Below are positions 43,369 through 52,343 of a DNA stretch of 64,000 bases, in pieces. The notes beneath the pieces were generated by a model. The model was not told the origin of the DNA, ran no database searches, and was given only the letters and a program-made list of their open reading frames with translations. A program made the position numbers and the translations under genes. Numbering within the stretch: position 1 is the first letter of the stretch; every line of letters starts with the position of its first letter. Source of the stretch: Elusimicrobiota bacterium (GTDB lineage Bacteria; Elusimicrobiota; Elusimicrobia; FEN-1173); assembly GCA_016788905.1 (NCBI GenBank), contig JAEURZ010000013.1:1-64000 (forward strand), in the 5' to 3' direction.

Positions 43369-45354
43369 ATGTGCGGAATATTTGGAATCACTCACCTGAC
43401 CGCTCAGTCACTCCCAATCAATCAATATCGAAGCATCCTAAAGGAACTCTTCCTTTTCTCAGAATCGCGCGGAAAAGAAGCCTCTGGGCTGGCTCTAAGC
43501 ACGGGGGAAAGAATTCATGTTTTGAAAGGGGCAGTGTCCGCATCGGAATTTACCAAAAAACCCGTTTTCCGCGCTGCGTGCGCAGCCATTTCTCCTTATG
43601 CCATTGGTCATTCGCGATTGGTAACGAATGGGAACCAACTCAACGAATACAACAATCAACCGGTTGTAAAAGAAGGCAGCGTTTGCGTCCACAATGGAAT
43701 TATTGTTAACGACACCTCCCTCTGGGCACAATTCCACCAACTCAGCCGAGCCCTTGAAGTTGACACGGAAATAATCCCAACCCTCTTCAATCACTTCTAT
43801 CAAATGGGGTTTACAGAAGAAACTTCTTTGGCCAAAGTTTTTTCGCTTATTGAAGGCACAGCCTCTGTGGCATTTTTTCCCCAGAGCAGCCACAGCGTGA
43901 TTCTCGCCACAAACAACGGATCCCTTTATTACCTGAGAAATGAATATTTCTGTGTTTTTGCTTCAGAGGAAATAATTCTTCAAAGAATATCGCGCAACCA
44001 CAAGGTGCTGCGGGGTCCTATTTCACAAGTATCCCCTCAACAAGCAATCCATATTAATAACAATAACCTCGCTGATCCCTTAACCTTTTTTAAAATGACC
44101 ACCAATAAAAATGAAGCCCCATTGAACCGCGTCCCCCTTGGAGGCACACCAAAAATCCATACCATTACTATTACAAACGTTTCCAATCATTCGAAAACCC
44201 CACCACAAAAAACAAACACCCCGATTTCAGAAGGAGAGCGGACTCACTATAATAGGGAACACGTGTCCGTTGCTAAACTCAAGCGATGTTCTCGTTGCGT
44301 TTTACCCGAGACAATGCCTTTCATCCGTTTCGATCCGTCAGGGGTATGCAACTATTGCTTGAACCACGTCTCTCAACCCATTCAAGGCGAAGAAAAGCTC
44401 CAACAACGCGTTACCCCTTTTCACACGAAAGGGAGGGTGAATTGCCTTGTCACCCTCAGCGGAGGTCGTGACAGTAGTTTCGGCCTCCATTATGTCAAAA
44501 ACATTCTTAAACTCAACCCAGTTTCTTACACTTACGACTGGGGAATGGTCACCGATTTAGCTCGACGAAATCAGGCGAGGCTGTGCGGCAAACTGGGAAT
44601 TGAACACATCCTTGTTTCAGCCGATATCACAAAGAAACGCACCAATATCCGCAACAATGTCTTGGCTTGGCTCAAGAAACCGTCACTCGGAACCATCCCA
44701 CTATTTATGGCCGGTGATAAACAATATTTTTATTACACAAACAAGATTCGAAAACAACTCGGTCTTGATCTGGTTTTTTTATGTGAAAACATGCTTGAAA
44801 ACACGGGGTTTAAATCTGGTTTTTGTGGGATTCCGCCCACATTCAAACGGAATCATACCTACACGTTATCTCTCCTCAATAAACTCAAAATGGCTTTTTT
44901 TTATGCCCAAGAATACGCCACGAATCCTGCTTACTTAAATTCCTCTCTGGTTGATACAATGGGCGCCTTCGTTTCCTATTATTTTATTCCGCACAATTAC
45001 ATCAACCTTTTTGATTATGTCCCTTGGGACGAAAAACGCATTGACGCCACTCTCGCCCAATACCATTGGGAGAAAGCAACAGACACGAATAGCACCTGGC
45101 GTATTGGGGATGGAACCGCGGCCTTTTATAATTTCATTTATTATCACATTGCTGGATTTACCGAGAATGATACTTTTCGCAGCAATCAAATTCGGGAAGG
45201 GATGATCACACGTGAACAAGCGATAAATACGATTGCCCAAGAAAACCAGCCCAGATTTGAATCCATTAGATGGTATTGCGATACCATTGGGATCGATATG
45301 CGGAACACAATTGAGACAATATTAAAAATCCCGCCACTATCTCAATTCAAATAG
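43369..45354 (+). CDS. Fusion of class II glutaminase and WbpG-like PP-loop sugar amidotransferase
   Basis: 661 residues. The first ~270 begin MCGIFGITHLTA, the N-terminal nucleophile glutaminase fold with Cys2; AIGHSRLVTNGNQLN and VCVHNGIIVN are its other markers. Residues ~305-330 have CSRCVLPETMPFIRFDPSGV and CNYC, the zinc region of N-acetyl-sugar amidotransferases (compare CLNCVMDTSDP...CNHC of the WbpG-type gene at 55966). Near residue 363 is TLSGGRDSSFGLHY, the PP-loop. Glutamine-derived ammonia would be used to amidinate or amidate an ATP-activated substrate. Unlike WbpG, it needs no separate HisH/HisF. Confidence 0.85.
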   Translation: MCGIFGITHLTAQSLPINQYRSILKELFLFSESRGKEASGLALSTGERIHVLKGAVSASEFTKKPVFRAACAAISPYAIGHSRLVTNGNQLNEYNNQPVVKEGSVCVHNGIIVNDTSLWAQFHQLSRALEVDTEIIPTLFNHFYQMGFTEETSLAKVFSLIEGTASVAFFPQSSHSVILATNNGSLYYLRNEYFCVFASEEIILQRISRNHKVLRGPISQVSPQQAIHINNNNLADPLTFFKMTTNKNEAPLNRVPLGGTPKIHTITITNVSNHSKTPPQKTNTPISEGERTHYNREHVSVAKLKRCSRCVLPETMPFIRFDPSGVCNYCLNHVSQPIQGEEKLQQRVTPFHTKGRVNCLVTLSGGRDSSFGLHYVKNILKLNPVSYTYDWGMVTDLARRNQARLCGKLGIEHILVSADITKKRTNIRNNVLAWLKKPSLGTIPLFMAGDKQYFYYTNKIRKQLGLDLVFLCENMLENTGFKSGFCGIPPTFKRNHTYTLSLLNKLKMAFFYAQEYATNPAYLNSSLVDTMGAFVSYYFIPHNYINLFDYVPWDEKRIDATLAQYHWEKATDTNSTWRIGDGTAAFYNFIYYHIAGFTENDTFRSNQIREGMITREQAINTIAQENQPRFESIRWYCDTIGIDMRNTIETILKIPPLSQFK

Positions 45355-45355
45355 C

Positions 45356-45910
45356 ATGAATCCACGGTTCACGGTTCCGAATGAACAAATGCGTACATTG
45401 AAAAATTGCATATTACATGCTGCCTATTTATCGGTGTACGGGGTATTCAAATATTCATCTTTCCCGTTAATCAATTACGTTCGTTTTGTGATTTTATATC
45501 TATTTTCCTGGGGGAGAATACAATCGATTTCAATTTCCGATGGTGTCATGATTTGGTTCCCCTGGAAGACCCGAATAAAGAAGAATGTGTCTCTTAATCA
45601 AGGCGTCATCATCGACGGATTTGGAGGAGTGGAAATTGAGGAAGGTGTCCGCATTGCTCCTTATGTGTGCATCAATACCGCGGACCATGGGTTTGATAAC
45701 CCCAATCGATTCATCATGCATCAAGACTATACCATTGGTCGTGTCACCATTGAAAAGGATGTTTGGATAGGCGCCGGAGCCATAATTAATAAAGGGGTCA
45801 CAATTGGGGCAAACAGCATCATCGGGAGTGGAGCGGTGGTGACGAAAGACATACCCCAAAAATCAATCGCAGCAGGGATCCCCGCACGGGTCATACAGAT
45901 TCGTACTTAG
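45356..45910 (+). CDS. Hexapeptide-repeat acyltransferase
   Basis: 184 residues. The C-terminal half is a left-handed beta-helix (GGVEIEEGVRIAPYVCINTA, the catalytic-type His in DHGFDN, VWIGAGAIINKGVTIGANSI, VVTKDIPQKSIAAGIPARVI). It is an O- or N-acetyltransferase of the WbbJ/maltose-acetyltransferase type acting on a sugar. Starts one base after the amidotransferase stop. Confidence 0.9.
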   Translation: MNPRFTVPNEQMRTLKNCILHAAYLSVYGVFKYSSFPLINYVRFVILYLFSWGRIQSISISDGVMIWFPWKTRIKKNVSLNQGVIIDGFGGVEIEEGVRIAPYVCINTADHGFDNPNRFIMHQDYTIGRVTIEKDVWIGAGAIINKGVTIGANSIIGSGAVVTKDIPQKSIAAGIPARVIQIRT

Positions 45911-45911
45911 A

Positions 45912-47234
45912 ATGAGCTTCCGAAATCAATGGGTGAAGATTCACGGCGTAATGAGTCAAAAGTTCGCCTCGGATGTCCTTTGGAATATAAGCAGTTTTTG
46001 TTTCCTCGCTGTGGGTGGCTTATTAACGAACTATTCCATTACAAACCTTTCTGGCGATGCCTCCCTAGGCATATTTAATCAGGCCTTTGCCCTGTTTATT
46101 GTTTTTTCGCAAATCGGGGTCGGAGGATTCCAATTTTCAGTCTTACATCACATATCTCATTCCATTCATAATGAGGAGAAATGTATTGCCATTTTCACAT
46201 CCGCTTTTGTCCTTGTGGGAGGCTTGGCTAGTTCCCTTGTTTTAATCATTTTTCTATCAAGAGACCACTTATCAATTTTTATTAAAAGCCCTAACGTCCT
46301 ATCGGCGTTTTTACTGACTTTACCGGGTCTTATTTTTTATTCGTTAAACAAAGTGATCATGCTCTCTCTCAACGCGCTCCGCCATATGCGTGCCTACGCT
46401 ATTTTTCAAGGATTGCGTGCTTTGTTTATTCTCTCATCAACGCTTTTTCTTTGTCTAAATAAATTTGACCCCGTTTCTTATAGCTTGTCCCTTTCCCTTT
46501 CCGAATTCCTGTTATTCATTTTGCTCGTCGGTTATAGCCAAAAGAACGCGATCGCATTTAGTTTTAATAGGTTATTTTTACCCTCTTTAAAAAAACACCT
46601 GTCTTTTGGCCTTCGAGGAGTCTTCAGTGGAATTCTTATTGAGTTTAATACCCGAGTTGATATTCTGCTTTTGGGTTTTATTACTCAAAACAACGCGCTC
46701 ATTGGTGTCTATAGCTTTCCCGCTCTTTTAGCTGAAGGACTTGGACAAATACCTATCGTCATTCGCCAAAATATAGACCCAATTCTAGGGCAAGCGTTTT
46801 CAAAACAAAAAGAGGCCGAATCATTCAAATCGGTCCAACAGGGAGTTTACACGTTTTTTCTCCCCCTCTTCGTTACGGGTTGTATCGCTATCCTCATTGC
46901 CTACCCTTTCTTTTTTAATCTATTCATGAACAATAAGGGAAACACCTATGCCAGCAGCATGACTTTTTGTATTTTGGTGATAGGGGTAATTATGGGAGCA
47001 GCGTTTCGCCCCTTCATGGGAATTTTTCTCCAAGGGGGAAGGCCAGGCCTTTATACATCTTTGATTCTCACCGTATTCATTTCGAATATTGTTCTCAATA
47101 TATTACTCATCCCCTACTTTTCAATTTACGGATCAGCCCTTGCAACAACACTCGCCTGCCTCATTGAAGGCGCACTCCTTGTTTTCCTCAGCCAAAGGAT
47201 ATTTAACATCCGGATCATTCCTTCTTTTCAATAA
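45912..47234 (+). CDS. wzx: Polysaccharide flippase (Wzx, MOP family)
   Basis: 440 residues with ~12 predicted membrane helices (first: VLWNISSFCFLAVGGLLTNY). EFNTRVDILLLGFITQNNAL is the typical Wzx motif in mid-protein. It flips lipid-linked repeats to the periplasm. A second flippase is encoded at 58381-59628, so two substrates are likely. The stop overlaps that of the converging LamG gene by 20 bases. Confidence 0.88.
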   Translation: MSFRNQWVKIHGVMSQKFASDVLWNISSFCFLAVGGLLTNYSITNLSGDASLGIFNQAFALFIVFSQIGVGGFQFSVLHHISHSIHNEEKCIAIFTSAFVLVGGLASSLVLIIFLSRDHLSIFIKSPNVLSAFLLTLPGLIFYSLNKVIMLSLNALRHMRAYAIFQGLRALFILSSTLFLCLNKFDPVSYSLSLSLSEFLLFILLVGYSQKNAIAFSFNRLFLPSLKKHLSFGLRGVFSGILIEFNTRVDILLLGFITQNNALIGVYSFPALLAEGLGQIPIVIRQNIDPILGQAFSKQKEAESFKSVQQGVYTFFLPLFVTGCIAILIAYPFFFNLFMNNKGNTYASSMTFCILVIGVIMGAAFRPFMGIFLQGGRPGLYTSLILTVFISNIVLNILLIPYFSIYGSALATTLACLIEGALLVFLSQRIFNIRIIPSFQ

Positions 47235-49593
47235 GGGTTAAGAGGGTGTCATCCCATTGATAATTCGATAGGGAAACATAATTGAGGGATCCCATTGAAA
47301 AATATTCGGGTTTGTCCGTTAATATATACCGGCCTGTGAAATTATGAGCCGTTTCTCTATCCTTCAATATTATAATTGAAGCATTCACTTCCTTCTCGTT
47401 TTCAATCTGACCATCAAATGTTTCTTTTCTATGAAATTTTCCATCAAAAAACACCCGGTAGACCCATGGGATCCTATCCATTTTCATGCCTTGTGAATTT
47501 TCAATAAAAACACCAAACATTTTATGAGGCAATCGGTTAAAGATAGATATTAAAGAATAATAAGGCTGGGCCTCATTCCGATCAAAAGCTGTCTTTTTGT
47601 AAGCCAACCCTCCATTTAAAAACGCCATAAAAAAAACGATGAGGCCAAACCCAGCAGCGAAAATGGTTGCGGATGAGAAAATCTCAATGAGAATAAAAAA
47701 TCCTATTAAAAAAGCTGGGCCCCACGAGTAGAGGAGCTTTACCCCTATCGGATAAGGGAAAGCTTCAGAATAGACATCTTGAACTAAAAAATAATTGTAG
47801 TCATACGAAAATTGAGAAACAGGGGGGTAGATACGTGCGTAGGAGAAAGCGAATACAATCACCAAAAAGCCTGCCATCAAGAATAAGAATGGTCTATTAA
47901 AGATTTCAGATTTCGCTAATCTCTCATGTGCGACCTCACCTAAATAAATGGCTGTACCAAGCAAACAAAATACAAATGCCGGATAAAAATAATTTGGAAT
48001 GGGTGGTCCCCCTAATCGAATAACACACAAAAACAATAAATACACCCAACTTATCGTAAACAAATAATTTGTAATGACATTACGATAGGCCCCGAGCAAT
48101 GCAATTAATGCGAGCATCGGGTAATATTTACTGTTCATAATTAAATCAAAATAATTATTTATTGGTTTTCCTGCGGTCTTTAGATTCTCATTTATTGATG
48201 ATTTAAAAAACAAGTAACAAACATTGACCAACGATTCCCAGTTATAAAGGATAATAAATATCCCCAAAGCGCACAGGACACCCACCATAAATCCAATGAT
48301 ATATCGAATGATCCACCGTGTCTCTTTCTTAAAAATTAAGAATCCAATGGAAAACAGGATCGAAGCAATTCCTGTTGCTTTACTGAAAGTTGCCCAAGCC
48401 GAAAAAAAACCAGCCAGGAAGATTAAGACTCTCGCATTATCCCTTTCAAATGAAGCTGAGAGACAGATAAATGATGCTAAACCAAACAAGGCAACCGTTT
48501 GGTCTGGATAGACGTAGGTACTCCAGCCAAGGGTTAAGTAGGTTGTGTTAAAAAAGAGGCCGACAATAATTGTGGCCCACACCCCTGACGAACGAGACGC
48601 CCACCATAGACACATAGCCAACAATGAAGTGTTGACCAATAATATGTATATTGGACCGGCGTAGATGGGTGGAAATATTTCACAAAATACAAACAAATTA
48701 TTAGCCAGGACAATGCGATCCAGCCACGGCCAATACCCATAGGTGGTCTTCCAAACAGCAGAACCGACATATTGAAGGGGGTCAGAAGGGGCCGCGAGCG
48801 TTCTAAAGGAAAACCAGACGTGCGTTAAGTAAAACAAAACAGAACTAGAACCCACAGCCCATACGATGCTTCTTTGTGATAGCCAAAACAGAAAAATCAA
48901 AACACCCCCAATTAGCATGATACTCCAACCAGGGACCATTAAAAAAGATTCTAGCCCTCGAAGAAGGCCAACCTGAATTTTTGTCAACGATCGATCGAAC
49001 ACTTTTAACCGGGCAATTTCCCCTTGAAAGTTTTGACGCCCATCCCCTCCAATATAGAGATCTGAACCCACAATTGAATTCCGGTCGGAATATTCACGCC
49101 GCATCACGTCCTTCCCATTGACAAACAACACGATCTGTTTGCCATCGTAACGAAGGACAACATGATTCCAAAACCCAATTTTAAGATCATTCGATTTTGT
49201 AACACTACCGACACCATTGGCGTAAGCCCATAATTGAGAAGCTTCCCTTTCATCACGGGTCAGAGCGAATTCATATTCACCTTTTCGGATAATGACTGTA
49301 TCTGGCATCAGACCTCTCTGGGGGGAGGGTTTGACCCATACACTGATGGACATTTGTTGGGGAGGTCGGATGGGAAGCTGATGGTGTATAAAGTTCTCAC
49401 CATCAAATACAAACGAATCAAAACCGACACCAATCGTGTGTTGATTAATTTTATTTTCTGTTGGCAGACTCGAATTAATCGCCTCTAACGATACGATTAA
49501 ATGACCAGGATTCAATGTTCGTTGTATGCCCTTAAAAATAAAAAAGGCGAGGACACCCAATGAAACGATGCCTAGGATTGTCTTTCCCTTCAT
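47215..49593 (-). CDS. LamG lectin-like domain fused to a multi-pass GT-C-like membrane protein
   Basis: 792 residues. After a signal anchor, residues ~25-205 are a LamG/concanavalin-like domain: SISVWVKPSPQRGL, YEFALTRDEREASQLWAYAN, WNHVVLRYDGKQIVLFVNGK, LYIGGDGRQNFQGEIARLKV. About ten membrane helices follow (~220-660), with a short acidic first-loop region (AAPSDPLQYVG) as in PMT-type GT-C enzymes, and a C-terminal periplasmic tail. It may glycosylate a carrier using a polyprenyl-sugar. The family is not certain; the fusion is odd. Last gene of operon C. Confidence 0.75.
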   Translation of the reverse strand: MKGKTILGIVSLGVLAFFIFKGIQRTLNPGHLIVSLEAINSSLPTENKINQHTIGVGFDSFVFDGENFIHHQLPIRPPQQMSISVWVKPSPQRGLMPDTVIIRKGEYEFALTRDEREASQLWAYANGVGSVTKSNDLKIGFWNHVVLRYDGKQIVLFVNGKDVMRREYSDRNSIVGSDLYIGGDGRQNFQGEIARLKVFDRSLTKIQVGLLRGLESFLMVPGWSIMLIGGVLIFLFWLSQRSIVWAVGSSSVLFYLTHVWFSFRTLAAPSDPLQYVGSAVWKTTYGYWPWLDRIVLANNLFVFCEIFPPIYAGPIYILLVNTSLLAMCLWWASRSSGVWATIIVGLFFNTTYLTLGWSTYVYPDQTVALFGLASFICLSASFERDNARVLIFLAGFFSAWATFSKATGIASILFSIGFLIFKKETRWIIRYIIGFMVGVLCALGIFIILYNWESLVNVCYLFFKSSINENLKTAGKPINNYFDLIMNSKYYPMLALIALLGAYRNVITNYLFTISWVYLLFLCVIRLGGPPIPNYFYPAFVFCLLGTAIYLGEVAHERLAKSEIFNRPFLFLMAGFLVIVFAFSYARIYPPVSQFSYDYNYFLVQDVYSEAFPYPIGVKLLYSWGPAFLIGFFILIEIFSSATIFAAGFGLIVFFMAFLNGGLAYKKTAFDRNEAQPYYSLISIFNRLPHKMFGVFIENSQGMKMDRIPWVYRVFFDGKFHRKETFDGQIENEKEVNASIIILKDRETAHNFTGRYILTDKPEYFSMGSLNYVSLSNYQWDDTLLTLIEKKE

Positions 49594-49619
49594 CCCTATC
49601 GGCCCCTTTTGATGAACGG

Positions 49620-50786
49620 TTATTTCGCTGTTACTTTTTCAATAACTTTTTTGACAGCCGCAATCACCAACTGAGTAATGGAAAGGTCTTGAAGAGGTTC
49701 GATGGGAAGGCTCAGGACGCATCGGCTTGCGTTTACCGAATTTTTTAAGTCGCCCCAAACATGACTTCTTCCAACAAATACTTTCATCTCATTTAGTGGA
49801 AATGGATAATACACCATACACTGAACTCCTTCTTGCAGGAGAACCTTTTGAATTTCATCACGACGCCCGTCAGGAGTTCGAATCGTGTATTGGTGAAACA
49901 CATGTCCATCCACATCAACTGGTGTAATTACCAGGGAATAATTCTTAAAACCCTGGGTGTAGGTTTCGGCAATCGCCCTCCGTTTTTCATTGAATTCATC
50001 GATAAATTTTAGTTTCGCCAAAAGGATCGCCGCCTGTAAGGTATCCAAGCGCGCATTGTACCCAATGTGTTCCACATTGTATTTGTCACGGCCCCCATGT
50101 TTCAGGAGTATCCGAATTAACGCCGCCAACTCCCCATCGTTGGTGGCCACCAATCCTCCATCTCCAAATCCACCCAAGTTTTTTGACGGGAAGAAACTGA
50201 ACGTCCCTGACTCTCCCAGACCACCCACTTTTTTACCTTTCCACGAGGCGCCGAAGGCCTGCGCCACGTCCTCCACCAAAAAGAGACCACGCTCGTGTGC
50301 AAGCGACGACAAGTCGTCCATTGCACACGCCCGGCCGTACAAATGAACGGGGAGAAGGCCAACCACATTTCTTCCCCCCGGAGAGTCCAGATAGGCCCGA
50401 ACTTGATTGGGATCAATGTTGAAGGTCTTGGGATCAATGTCAACAAAAACGGGAGTGGCCCCCGAACGTAGGATTGAATCCCCCGTTGCGGTAAACGTAA
50501 AGGGAGTGGTAATGATTTGATGGTTCTTTTCAAAATATTCTTTCCCAGTCCTTTTAATAGCCAGGGCACGAAGAGACAGGACTAAAGCTTCCGTTCCAGA
50601 TGAAACACCGATGCAATGATTGACGGAAAGATAGTGCATCATTGCCTTTTCAAATAAATTAACTTCAGGCCCCAAAATCCAATGCTGATGATCCAAACAG
50701 GTTCCGATCGCGGCGTCAATTTCGTTTTTCATGTAAAGATATTCTCGTTTTAAATCAAGCATGGGCACTTGTACGTGTAGGGACAT
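49620..50786 (-). CDS. wbpE: WbpE-type UDP-3-keto-GlcNAcA aminotransferase (DegT family)
   Basis: 388 residues. VPMLDLKREYLYMKNEID, GVSSGTEALVLSLRALAI, TPFTFTATGDSILRSGATPV, LVEDVAQAFGASWKGKKVGG, TFSFFPSKNLGGFGDGGL (Schiff-base Lys). Family match is sure; the WbpE role is inferred from the adjacent WbpB-WbpD fusion and WbpI. It aminates C3 of UDP-3-keto-GlcNAcA. AAGGAG before the start. Confidence 0.9.
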   Translation of the reverse strand: MSLHVQVPMLDLKREYLYMKNEIDAAIGTCLDHQHWILGPEVNLFEKAMMHYLSVNHCIGVSSGTEALVLSLRALAIKRTGKEYFEKNHQIITTPFTFTATGDSILRSGATPVFVDIDPKTFNIDPNQVRAYLDSPGGRNVVGLLPVHLYGRACAMDDLSSLAHERGLFLVEDVAQAFGASWKGKKVGGLGESGTFSFFPSKNLGGFGDGGLVATNDGELAALIRILLKHGGRDKYNVEHIGYNARLDTLQAAILLAKLKFIDEFNEKRRAIAETYTQGFKNYSLVITPVDVDGHVFHQYTIRTPDGRRDEIQKVLLQEGVQCMVYYPFPLNEMKVFVGRSHVWGDLKNSVNASRCVLSLPIEPLQDLSITQLVIAAVKKVIEKVTAK

Positions 50787-50789
50787 GGA

Positions 50790-52343
50790 TCAATCTCCTT
50801 GAATCAATACGCCGTCGCTGAGGGAAAAGGATTGGCGACAGTATTTGCATTGAGCTTTCTCCGCTTCAAACGCCAAGGTTGTTCCGCAGAAACAAGCCCA
50901 TCCCTTCTGGCGGGCAGGAACACCAACCACAATCGCATGATCGAGCACATCGGTTTTCACAACAGCGCCGGCTCCCACCACAGAATAACGTCCAATTTTC
51001 ACACCACAAACAATGGTTGCATTCGCCCCAATCGTAGCTCCCTTTTTCACCAATGTTGGTAAGAATTCGTTTTTCCTTTCGATAAAAGCGCGCGGGTTGT
51101 AAACATTCGTGAAGACACAAGAGGGACCACAAAACACATCATCCTCCAGCGTGACTCCCTTGTAGACCGAAACGTTATTTTGAATTTTACAGCCGGTCCC
51201 GATACTCACATCTGGTCCAACAACGACATTCTGGCCAATGACGCATTTCTCCCCAACTTTTGATCCGTTGAGAATGTGAGAAAAATGCCAAATTTTCGAG
51301 TTCTTACCAATGGACGCCTTATCGTCCACCACAGCCGATGGATGGACAAAGACATCGGCATGATGCCGTACGGGTTCTTTGTTCAAGAGAAGCTTTTCAG
51401 CTTTTTCAAGCACTTTTAAAACACGAAGCCCCTCCTCCCCGCTTGTTCTAGGTTCTTTTCGTGTTAGGACACAGTCGAGAAAGTGGAGAAGCTCCTTGCG
51501 CAATGGGGGTTCCGGATCCGTTGGAACGACAACATGCGGGGCTTTCGTCGCGACGGGCAACCGTCCCCCTTTCCATTCGATGAGGTGAGGATAAAGCACC
51601 AATTTGTCTTTCGCTACGTCATCAAAGACAGCCATGGTTTTAGAACCGACCACCACAAGTTTTTGCTCCTTAAAGGGATGAAGCCAACTGACGAACACAT
51701 GGGCTTTCACACCGTTAAGGAACTCAAGCACGGTCAAAGTCGTGTCGCAGATGCCTTTATTGATGTAATCCCCGCCCGAGGCAAGGATTCGAACGGGTTC
51801 ATCTTCCAGCAACATTAAAATCACGGATATATCGTGGGGGGCAAAACTCCACCAGATATTTTCCTCTGTCCTCAGTTTTCCAATATTGAGCCGATTCGAA
51901 TAGAGATACTGAATCTTTCCCAGACTTCCATCAGAGATCAGTTCCTTCAGTTTCACAACGGCGGGATGGTACTGAAGGATATGGCCAACCATGAGGATTT
52001 TGTTCAATTTTTTTGCCAAACCAACAAGTTCTTGACCTTCAATAACATTCAAGGACAGAGGCTTTTCAACAAAAACATCTTTCCCCGAAAGCAAGGCTTT
52101 CTTGACCAAATGAAAATGTGTCGTTGCTGGGGTGGCGATGGCAACAGCCTTAATTCTGTCATCCTCAAAAATATCATTGGCATCCGATGTAAATTCGACA
52201 TGGGGATATTCTTTCCTCTTATCAAAGAGCGTCCCGTCATGGGCATCACAGGCCTTATGCAATACGCCCAAGTGAGTCAGATCTCTCAAAATATTTTTTC
52301 CCCAATACCCCAGGCCGATTAATCCAATAGTACGTTTATCCAC
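50790..52343 (-). CDS. WbpB-WbpD fusion: nucleotide-sugar 3-dehydrogenase plus N-acetyltransferase
   Basis: 517 residues from GTG 52343 (GGGAGG five bases upstream, overlapping the previous stop). N-half: Gfo/Idh/MocA oxidoreductase, GLIGLGYWGKNILRDL, AIATPATTHFHLVKKAL, DVFVEKPLSLNV, MVGHILQYHPAVVKLKEL. Second half: hexapeptide beta-helix (VFVHPSAVVDDKASIGKNSK, CVFTNVYNPRAF, GATIGANATIVCGVKIGRYS, VVVGVPARQKGW). A short zinc ribbon (CFCGTTL...CKYCRQ) closes it. In Pseudomonas these two enzymes, WbpB and WbpD, are separate and oxidise C3 of UDP-GlcNAcA and acetylate the 3-amine. Confidence 0.93.
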   Translation of the reverse strand: MDKRTIGLIGLGYWGKNILRDLTHLGVLHKACDAHDGTLFDKRKEYPHVEFTSDANDIFEDDRIKAVAIATPATTHFHLVKKALLSGKDVFVEKPLSLNVIEGQELVGLAKKLNKILMVGHILQYHPAVVKLKELISDGSLGKIQYLYSNRLNIGKLRTEENIWWSFAPHDISVILMLLEDEPVRILASGGDYINKGICDTTLTVLEFLNGVKAHVFVSWLHPFKEQKLVVVGSKTMAVFDDVAKDKLVLYPHLIEWKGGRLPVATKAPHVVVPTDPEPPLRKELLHFLDCVLTRKEPRTSGEEGLRVLKVLEKAEKLLLNKEPVRHHADVFVHPSAVVDDKASIGKNSKIWHFSHILNGSKVGEKCVIGQNVVVGPDVSIGTGCKIQNNVSVYKGVTLEDDVFCGPSCVFTNVYNPRAFIERKNEFLPTLVKKGATIGANATIVCGVKIGRYSVVGAGAVVKTDVLDHAIVVGVPARQKGWACFCGTTLAFEAEKAQCKYCRQSFSLSDGVLIQGD

